Source of the DNA: Acidimicrobiia bacterium
Lineage (GTDB): Bacteria; Actinomycetota; Acidimicrobiia; Acidimicrobiales; Acidimicrobilacustridaceae
Length of the DNA: 5,494 bases
Reading direction: 5' to 3'
NCBI GenBank assembly: GCA_018882825.1
Contig: VERC01000173.1
Location: 1 to 5,494 of the forward strand
A model generated the notes under the pieces. It was given only the letters and a program-made list of their open reading frames with translations. It did not search any database and had not been told where the DNA came from. Below are positions 1-4,647 of this stretch, in pieces (position 1 is the first letter of the stretch; the number at the start of each line of letters is the position of its first letter). The position numbers and the translations under genes are program-made.

Positions 1-147
1 AAGAAGTTGGGGTTGCTCGACGCCAACGACGGATGGCTGCGCAAGCGGTTCGACACGCTCGGCGTCCTGCAGTTCGAGGACTGGGCCGACACCAGCGACG
101 AGTACGAACTGCTCGACGCGGTGGCCGCCGACCGCGCCGCCAACTGA
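1..147 (+). CDS. C-terminal fragment of an unrecognised protein
   Basis: This is an open reading frame in frame 1 from the left edge to a TGA at 145-147. It gives the last 48 residues of a protein that starts outside the window. The tail is charged and contains the segments GWLRKRFDTLGVLQFEDW and DTSDEYELLDAV, ending in AADRAAN. No signal peptide, membrane segment or catalytic motif lies in this piece, and I do not recognise the family. The codons have GC-rich third positions like the neighbouring genes, which supports real coding. It converges on the PAP2 gene with only 13 nt between the two stop codons, so the two transcripts must end within or beyond each other's 3' ends. The frame is well supported; the function is unknown. 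Confidence 0.7.
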   Translation, partial: KKLGLLDANDGWLRKRFDTLGVLQFEDWADTSDEYELLDAVAADRAAN

Positions 148-160
148 GCCGGGGCTCGCC

Positions 161-886
161 TCAACCAGGTGGTTCGTCCGGCGCCAGTGCGTCGTCGGAC
201 GGGACCGACGCCGGGTGAGGGGCCAGCCACACCAGGAACGCGCCCCACACCAGCAGGAGCCATCCGGCGCCGAACAACAGTCCACCGAGCACATCGGTGA
301 TCCAGTGCTTGGCCAGGAACAGGCGACTGGGTCCCTGGGCGACGCCGATCATCCCCACGATCCACGCCGAGATCGTCGACCAGGGGCGGGGCAGCACGAA
401 CCACAGCGTGATGGCGATGGCCACGATCCCGGCCATACCGGCAGTTGTGTGACCGGAGGGGAACGACGGGAACATCGACGAGGTCTGGCCGGGGTACAGG
501 ATGAACCACGGCGGTCGCGGTCGCTCGACGAGCCGCTTGGTGAGGTTGGAGAGCACGTGACCGCCCATCGCCGACACGAACACGAACACCGCCCAGCGCC
601 ATCGACGGGCCACGAGCAGCGCGGCCACGGCGAACAACTCGATGGGGACGACGTGCTCACCGGCGCCGATCCACGACACGAATGAGGAGATCGACCGCAC
701 CACACCGGGCGAGTCGGAGCGATCGTGGAACCAGGTGTTGATGGAGAGATCCCGGGCGTTCGCCGCGTCGATCCCGCTCCGGATCCACAAGGCCAACACG
801 ACGCCCGCCACCAGCAGTGCTGGACCGGCGACGAGGAATCGCCGACCGACATCCGTGGACGGCAGGGCACGGAACCGCCCTTTCAC
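161..886 (-). CDS. PAP2-family membrane phosphatase (lipid phosphate phosphatase type)
   Basis: This is a type 2 phosphatidic acid phosphatase, an integral membrane enzyme that removes phosphate from lipid phosphates such as phosphatidate or undecaprenyl diphosphate. All three family motifs are intact, numbering from the start chosen here (241 aa): K117-x6-R124-P125; P143-S-G-H146; and S187-R188-x5-H194-x3-D198. H146 and H194 are the expected catalytic histidines. About six hydrophobic helices are visible near residues 17-35, 79-94, 97-112, 149-166, 171-185 and 200-222. The C-terminal tail is short, acidic and proline-rich. I chose the GTG at 886 because GAGGTG (898-893) sits 6 nt before it; a GTG at 895, one nt after the upstream stop, gives 244 aa and is the alternative. 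The gene directly follows the lipoprotein hydrolase and is probably translated from the same mRNA. The family is clear; the substrate cannot be read from sequence. Confidence 0.95.
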   Translation of the reverse strand: MKGRFRALPSTDVGRRFLVAGPALLVAGVVLALWIRSGIDAANARDLSINTWFHDRSDSPGVVRSISSFVSWIGAGEHVVPIELFAVAALLVARRWRWAVFVFVSAMGGHVLSNLTKRLVERPRPPWFILYPGQTSSMFPSFPSGHTTAGMAGIVAIAITLWFVLPRPWSTISAWIVGMIGVAQGPSRLFLAKHWITDVLGGLLFGAGWLLLVWGAFLVWLAPHPASVPSDDALAPDEPPG

Positions 887-892
887 CGTCGT

Positions 893-898
893 CACCTC
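893..898 (-). promoter_or_regulatory. Ribosome binding site overlapping the upstream stop codon
   Basis: On the minus strand the lipoprotein-hydrolase stop TGA (899-897) runs into GAGGTG, so two bases of the stop belong to the Shine-Dalgarno sequence. This lies 6 nt before the GTG at 886. It favours the shorter PAP2 start and suggests that ribosomes ending on the hydrolase re-initiate on PAP2. The GTG at 895 lies inside this element and has only a distant AAGG upstream of it. Confidence 0.6.
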
Positions 899-2045
899 AG
901 GACTTCACCTTCACCGTGAGTTCCGGCTGCTCCGCGGCCCACACACCCCAGTAGGCGTCGTAGCCCGCGTCCCCGGCCACGTAGGTGCGCAGGAAGGCCA
1001 CGGTGAGGATGTTGATGAGCTCGAGGCCCCGGGCGTAGTCGAGGAACTCCGGCCCACAGCCCTCCTTGGCCTGGGTCTGGACGGTGGTGATGACGAAGGC
1101 CGGCGCATCGGGCAACTTGGGGATCTGTTCGAGATAGGTGCAGACGTCGGTGAACGTCTGGTGCGCCGCACCGGTGATCTCGGCCAGCACCACCGGTGGA
1201 CCGGTGATGGCCTCGAAGGCGACCATCGCGTTGGTGTTCGTCGGCGTGGTGATGTCCTTGGTGCCGGCGATGAGCATCGTCGGGACCTTGTCGGCCGCCA
1301 ACTCCGCAGGGGTGAGGCGCAGGGTGTAGGGAGCCTGGGCCACGATCGCCTTCACCCGGGAATCGGGCTTCACCGCTCCGAGCGGGGTCGAGTGCCCGGC
1401 CACCGTCGCGATGGAGGTGTAACCGCCGTAACTGTGGCCGACGACGCCGATGCGGCCGGCATCGATGCGACCCGAGAAGAAGTCGCCGCTCGAGTTCGTC
1501 CGGGCCAGCATGTCGTCGATCAACCGCGACACGTCGGCGGGCCGGTTCAGGTCGTTCTGATCGGGCGCCACCGAAGTGTTGGTGGCGCGATCGATCGCCG
1601 TGTCGCCGGTGTGATTGGCGGCGATGACGACGAAGCCCTGCGCCGCGAGTTCCTCGGTGAGGAACGACGCGATGAACTTCTGACCACCGCTGCCGTGCGA
1701 GTAGACGATGAGCGGATAGGGGGCACCAGTGGCGATGGAGATGTCGGCGATGGCCACCTTCGAATCGATGTAGGCCGTTGGCAGGAGCGCGTAGCGCGCC
1801 GGCTTGCCGGTCACGCCCTTGGCCGCTGGGTACCACACGTCGACGGACAGATCCCTGACGCCGGCCGGATCCTTGACGGTCAACTGCCGGAAGCCGACAC
1901 CGAACGCCGACTCGGACGCCGGCGGGATCGTGGGCGTGGGCGTCGTGCTCGATGAACTCCCCGCCGACCCGCAGGCCACGGCGACCACCGACAGCAGGGC
2001 CGCAACGGCGACGATCCGAAGGGCGCGGACGGGACGAGTGCTCAC
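897..2045 (-). CDS. Lipoprotein alpha/beta hydrolase, PAF-acetylhydrolase/dienelactone hydrolase-like
   Basis: This 382-aa protein appears to be an exported, lipid-anchored serine esterase or lipase. The N-terminus is a lipoprotein signal: positive residues (R4, R7, R10), a hydrophobic core, then VAVAC with Cys25 as the lipidation site, followed by a Ser/Thr/Pro linker (residues 28-44). The hydrolase core shows an oxyanion-hole segment SHGSGG (116-121), the nucleophile elbow GHSYGG (203-208, Ser205), a likely acid Asp264 in GTKDITTP, and His295 in GAAHQTFTD. The segment RPADVSRLIDDML with GRIDAGRIGVVGHSYGG resembles the predicted dienelactone hydrolase/PAF-acetylhydrolase II group. Cys302 and Cys330 could form a disulfide outside the membrane. 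The GTG start at 2045 is chosen because AAAGGTG lies just upstream and gives a clean signal peptide; a GTG at 2078 would add 11 residues before it. The gene is followed almost at once by PAP2. The substrate is unknown; an ester or oxidised phospholipid is possible. Confidence 0.9.
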   Translation of the reverse strand: MSTRPVRALRIVAVAALLSVVAVACGSAGSSSSTTPTPTIPPASESAFGVGFRQLTVKDPAGVRDLSVDVWYPAAKGVTGKPARYALLPTAYIDSKVAIADISIATGAPYPLIVYSHGSGGQKFIASFLTEELAAQGFVVIAANHTGDTAIDRATNTSVAPDQNDLNRPADVSRLIDDMLARTNSSGDFFSGRIDAGRIGVVGHSYGGYTSIATVAGHSTPLGAVKPDSRVKAIVAQAPYTLRLTPAELAADKVPTMLIAGTKDITTPTNTNAMVAFEAITGPPVVLAEITGAAHQTFTDVCTYLEQIPKLPDAPAFVITTVQTQAKEGCGPEFLDYARGLELINILTVAFLRTYVAGDAGYDAYWGVWAAEQPELTVKVKS

Positions 2046-2050
2046 TGGGC

Positions 2051-2057
2051 CACCTTT
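2051..2057 (-). promoter_or_regulatory. Ribosome binding site for the lipoprotein hydrolase
   Basis: AAAGGTG on the minus strand, 5 nt before the GTG at 2045 (7 nt counted from the AGG core). It decides the start in favour of 2045 over the in-frame GTG at 2078, which has no comparable site at the right distance. Confidence 0.65.
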
Positions 2058-2100
2058 GCGGTGTGGGGTCGGCGGCACGGCACCGCCCGATCGTTGGAGG

Positions 2101-3000
2101 TCAGGCGATGAAGATGGGATTGATGGGAGAGCCGGTGGCGCCGGTCACCTTGAGCGGTGCCACGGCGATGACGCCCTCGTGACTGCCGTCGGCCGCTGCG
2201 GCCCGCAGATCGAGGTGCTCGAGCATGTAGATGCCCGCCTGCACCAACAGGATCTTGTGCACGATGAGGAAGTCGTTGTTGTCGAAGGGGATGACCTCGA
2301 CCGCTGCGTTGTCGGAGCCGACGGCGGTGACGTCCATCGAGGCCAACCACTCGGCCGCGTCGGAGCCGATGCCGGCCTGAGCGAAGCCCTCGGGTTCGCC
2401 CTTGGCGTTGTTGTCCCACCACATGTCGAGATGACCGGTGCGGATCAGCACGACGTCACCGGCTCGCACCTCGGTGCCCTGCGCCGCCGCGCAGGCCTGC
2501 AGGTCGGCGGCGGTCAGCATCGTGCCCGGTGTCAGCCAACCATCAGCACCCATGTGGGCGACCATGTCGAGCAGCACACCGCGGGCCGCGAACCCACCGA
2601 CCTTCTCGATACCGAGCTTCGCCGCACCGCCGAGCGCACGCATCTCACCGAAGGGCACGCCGTTGTAGTGCTTGTGGTCCTCGTAGACATGGATGAGCGC
2701 ATCCATGTGCGAAGTGGTGTGCGAGGCCATGACCAGCACGTCCTCGTGGGCACCGGTGCCCGGCTGGGCGCCGTAACTGGCGTACATGCCGTCGTCGGTG
2801 CCGTCCTGCAGGGTGAGGCGCATGGGCACGCCGCGGTAGTCGAGCAGAGGGACACCATGTCCCTGGATGGGGATGCCGAGGCTGTAGACCCGACCCGTCG
2901 TGATCGACGCGGCCGCCGCCTTGATCACCTCGGGAGTCAGGTGATTGAGCGCCCCGCGCTCGTCCTCCGCGCCCCAGCGTCCCCAGTTGTTCGTTGCCAT
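2101..3000 (-). CDS. Cyclase family protein (PF04199, KynB-like metal-dependent hydrolase)
   Basis: This 299-aa protein belongs to the longer bacterial branch of the cyclase/kynurenine-formamidase-like fold. These are metal-dependent hydrolases acting on amides, lactones or cyclic compounds. The N-terminus NNWGRWGAEDERGALNHLTPE is typical of the branch. The metal-site motif is H94-T-T-S-H98-M-D100-A-L-I-H104, followed by HYNG. By analogy with KynB, H94, H98 and D100 would bind metal and H104 would act in catalysis. H248 and E261 are candidates for the late His and Glu ligands. The glycine and proline of the textbook HxGTHxDxPxH motif are replaced. The segment RAGDVVLIRTGHLDMWW is another family hallmark. 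There is no signal peptide, so it is probably cytoplasmic. The ATG at 3000 follows a run of six G (3010-3005) serving as the ribosome binding site. It sits 64 nt after the LLM gene and is probably co-transcribed with it. The family is secure; the substrate is not. Confidence 0.92.
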   Translation of the reverse strand: MATNNWGRWGAEDERGALNHLTPEVIKAAAASITTGRVYSLGIPIQGHGVPLLDYRGVPMRLTLQDGTDDGMYASYGAQPGTGAHEDVLVMASHTTSHMDALIHVYEDHKHYNGVPFGEMRALGGAAKLGIEKVGGFAARGVLLDMVAHMGADGWLTPGTMLTAADLQACAAAQGTEVRAGDVVLIRTGHLDMWWDNNAKGEPEGFAQAGIGSDAAEWLASMDVTAVGSDNAAVEVIPFDNNDFLIVHKILLVQAGIYMLEHLDLRAAAADGSHEGVIAVAPLKVTGATGSPINPIFIA

Positions 3001-3008
3001 CGTTCCCC

Positions 3009-3029
3009 CCGGTGTCGTGTGAGCACCGG
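3009..3029 (-). promoter_or_regulatory. Inverted repeat abutting the cyclase ribosome binding site
   Basis: CCGGTG-N9-CACCGG in the 64-nt gap before the cyclase gene. On the minus strand the second arm runs directly into the G-run that serves as the ribosome binding site, 8 nt before the ATG. It could be a protein operator or an RNA hairpin affecting translation of the cyclase. Six-base arms in GC-rich DNA can arise by chance, so this is a candidate only. Confidence 0.3.
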
Positions 3030-3064
3030 AACGGTACAACGACCGGGCCGCGGCCGCAGCCGGG

Positions 3065-4048
3065 TCAGGCCAGGGCCGGGAGGATCTCGTTGCGCAGCAG
3101 GTCGACCTGCTTCCACCCGAGCTCGATGGGCATGCCTCCGCACAACGGGTGCATCGAGAACATGGCGAAGTCACCGGCCGCCTTGGCCTCCTCCACCGCC
3201 TCGGCCGGCGAGACGATCTGGTAGAGACCCTCGGCCCGCAGTTCGTCGACCGTCGATGCGTAGGAGTGGGCCGACGACCGGATGTCGGAGGTCTGCCACG
3301 AGTGATAGGTGACGGCCTCGTGGAGCAGGTGCGGACCCATCTGCTCCCACCCACCGTCGACGTCCTCGGCGAAGAAGGTGTGGTGGAAGGTCTCGGGCGG
3401 GGCCATGGCGAAGCCCTGGGTGCCGTACTCGGCGCACTTCTCGTAGTAGTAAGCCTCGACCTCGGGCACCGGCGCCGCCCACATGACGGGCAGACCGAAG
3501 CGCGCCGCCCGACGGGCGGCCGGCTTCGACGTGCCCCCGAGCAGGAACGGCGGATGCGGTTGGGTGAACGAAAGGGGTGTCACCTTCACGGTGGTGCCCC
3601 GATACTCGAACGGCTCACCGGTCCACGCCTTGAGCATCACATCGACGCACTCGTCCATGATCTTGCCCCGGTCCTCCCACGACTTGCCGTGGGCGGCGTA
3701 CTCGGAGGGGCGGTAGCCGATTCCGCCGATGACCGTGAGTCGCCCCTTCGACATGAGGTCGATGACGGCGATGTCCTCGGCGATGCGCAACGGATCGTGC
3801 AGCGGCACCAAGAGCGCCGAGATGGAGACCGAGACGTTCTTGGTGCGGCTGAGGATGGCGGCGGCCATGGTCAGCGGCGAGGAACTCCAGCCGTTGTCGG
3901 CGCCATGATGCTCCTCGAGCGACACGAACCCGCCGCCGAGTTCGTCGAGCACCTGCACCATGTCGAGCATGGCGTTGTAACGATCTGCCATCTCGTTGGG
4001 CTCCAGCCCGGGCTGGATGCAGTTGAAGCGCATCATCGTCATGACCAT
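3065..4048 (-). CDS. LLM-class flavin- or F420-dependent oxidoreductase
   Basis: This 327-aa protein is a single-domain luciferase-like TIM barrel. Members use reduced FMN or coenzyme F420 to oxidise organic substrates, including Baeyer-Villiger-type oxygen insertions. Family features in order: LEEHHGADNGW (44-54); HDPLRIAEDIAVIDLMSKGR (84-103); the hallmark GIGYRPSEY (109-117); WEDRGKIMDECVDVMLKAW (124-142); and PPFLLGGTSKPAARRAARFGL (166-186), where the Gly-Gly usually lies near the cofactor phosphate. There is no signal peptide, so it is cytoplasmic. The ATG at 4048 is chosen because AAGGA (4061-4057) lies 8 nt upstream; the start is Met-rich, with further ATGs at codons 3, 5 and 6. A palindrome lies 26 nt upstream. 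The gene heads the probable LLM-cyclase-lipoprotein-PAP2 transcript. Cofactor choice and substrate cannot be decided from sequence alone. Confidence 0.93.
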   Translation of the reverse strand: MVMTMMRFNCIQPGLEPNEMADRYNAMLDMVQVLDELGGGFVSLEEHHGADNGWSSSPLTMAAAILSRTKNVSVSISALLVPLHDPLRIAEDIAVIDLMSKGRLTVIGGIGYRPSEYAAHGKSWEDRGKIMDECVDVMLKAWTGEPFEYRGTTVKVTPLSFTQPHPPFLLGGTSKPAARRAARFGLPVMWAAPVPEVEAYYYEKCAEYGTQGFAMAPPETFHHTFFAEDVDGGWEQMGPHLLHEAVTYHSWQTSDIRSSAHSYASTVDELRAEGLYQIVSPAEAVEEAKAAGDFAMFSMHPLCGGMPIELGWKQVDLLRNEILPALA

Positions 4049-4074
4049 GGCGGCGTTCCTTCTCTGATCTGATT

Positions 4075-4092
4075 CCGATCCGGTCGGATCGG
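4075..4092. promoter_or_regulatory. 18-bp palindrome upstream of the LLM gene, candidate operator
   Basis: CCGATCCG-GT-CGGATCGG: two perfect 8-base arms around a 2-base centre, with its near edge 26 nt before the LLM start codon. An overlapping perfect 8-bp palindrome CGGTACCG (4090-4097) shares its right arm, and GTCGG/CCGAC arms (4083-4087 and 4095-4099) nest across both. The size and short centre fit operators of TetR-type dimers, and the position fits a promoter or the transcription start. No regulator gene lies in the window, and no convincing -35/-10 was found, so the role is inferred. Confidence 0.5.
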
Positions 4093-4129
4093 TACCGACG
4101 TGTTCCCGGCGGGCCGACAGTCTGCCCGA

Positions 4130-4141
4130 GGACGCGCGTCC
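4130..4141. repeat. 12-bp perfect palindrome after the ferritin-like gene
   Basis: GGACGCGCGTCC is self-complementary over 12 bases, followed by a second CGCGCG at 4142-4147 that could pair with the central CGCGCG. It begins 13 nt past the ferritin-like stop codon. There is no T-run, so it is not a classical terminator. It may be a 3'-end hairpin or part of the control region of the LLM gene. Confidence 0.3.
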
Positions 4142-4154
4142 CGCGCGCCGACGG

Positions 4155-4628
4155 TCAGGAGCGCTCGGCGGCCGCCAGTATCTCGATGGCCTGCTGGACC
4201 CGCTCGGCGTGCTTGGTCTCCTCCCGGCCGTTGCGCAGGAGGAGGGCGATGACCTCGGGATCGGTCTCGGCCTCGGCCCAGCGCTGGTAGCCGACATCGC
4301 CGGCCCGCTCCCCCTCGACGATCGCCGGCAGGGCCGATGCGTCGATGGAGTCGGGCAGGTCGATGGTGAACTTCTCGAGCACCTCGGGAGGGGGCACGTA
4401 CTCGCGGCCGGTCTTGAGAGTCAGGACCTTCATGATCCGACGGGCGTGACCGACCTCCTCGCGTCCGTTGCGACGCAGCAGTTCGGCGGCCTCCTCGTTG
4501 CCCAGGCGGTCGGCGAGGGCGCCGTAGAGCACGTCACCACTGTTCTCGACGCGGATGAGCAGTTCGGCCGTCTCCAGATCGAGCTCGGTCGCCTGCCCGA
4601 TCTTCATGGTCGCTTCGAAGAAATCCAT
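4155..4628 (-). CDS. Ferritin-like di-iron protein (rubrerythrin-type four-helix bundle, no rubredoxin domain)
   Basis: This 157-aa soluble protein is built from two similar helix pairs. The first has E28-N-S-G-D-V-L-Y35 and then NGREEVGH, with E58 and H61. The second has E107-R-A-G-D-V-G-Y114 and then NGREETKH, with E137 and H140. Each pair matches the other at an exact offset of 79 residues. E, ExxH, E, ExxH is the ligand set of ferritin-like di-iron sites, so E28, E58, H61, E107, E137 and H140 probably hold two irons between the helices. A proline-rich linker (residues 79-81) separates the halves. There is no CxxC rubredoxin domain, so an outside electron donor would be needed for redox work. 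The ATG at 4628 has GGAGG 8 nt upstream. It lies 19 nt after the interrupted hydrolase gene and is probably in its transcript. Peroxide reduction, iron handling or an oxygenase role are all possible. Confidence 0.85.
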   Translation of the reverse strand: MDFFEATMKIGQATELDLETAELLIRVENSGDVLYGALADRLGNEEAAELLRRNGREEVGHARRIMKVLTLKTGREYVPPPEVLEKFTIDLPDSIDASALPAIVEGERAGDVGYQRWAEAETDPEVIALLLRNGREETKHAERVQQAIEILAAAERS

Positions 4629-4647
4629 GTCCGTTCCCTCCGGCCGT

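Noticed and set aside
33..218. + strand open frame of 61 codons at the left edge
   Set aside because: It overlaps the partial gene 1-147 in another frame and the PAP2 3' end. The product is almost all Arg, Gly and Ala.
642..1955. Long + strand open frame (437 codons) opposite the lipoprotein hydrolase
   Set aside because: It is antisense to a gene with an intact catalytic triad and signal peptide. Its product is rich in Arg, Gly, Asp and His with no domain, as expected for the mirror of a GC-rich gene.
2071..2087. GGCGG-N7-CCGCC hairpin after the cyclase stop as a terminator
   Set aside because: A five-base stem without a T-run, in GC-rich DNA; too weak to call.
3043..3063. GC-rich palindromic stretch after the LLM stop (CCGG arms, GGCCGCGGCC) as a terminator
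   Set aside because: Only 4-bp outer arms and no T-run. The strings are the kind expected by chance at this GC content.
1804..3312. Long + strand open frame (502 codons) opposite the cyclase and part of two neighbours
   Set aside because: It crosses three well-supported genes on the other strand, has low-complexity composition and no recognisable motif.
3001..3354. Upstream extension of the cyclase frame
   Set aside because: The extension overlaps the LLM coding sequence and yields Arg/Pro/Ser-rich nonsense. The family N-terminus begins at the ATG at 3000.
3149..4072. + strand open frame opposite the LLM gene
   Set aside because: Mirror of the LLM reading frame; composition is Arg/Gly/His-heavy with no family features.
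4049..4297. Upstream extension of the LLM frame into the ferritin-like gene
   Set aside because: It would read through the gap and the 3' end of the ferritin-like gene with low-complexity sequence. A ribosome binding site supports the ATG at 4048.
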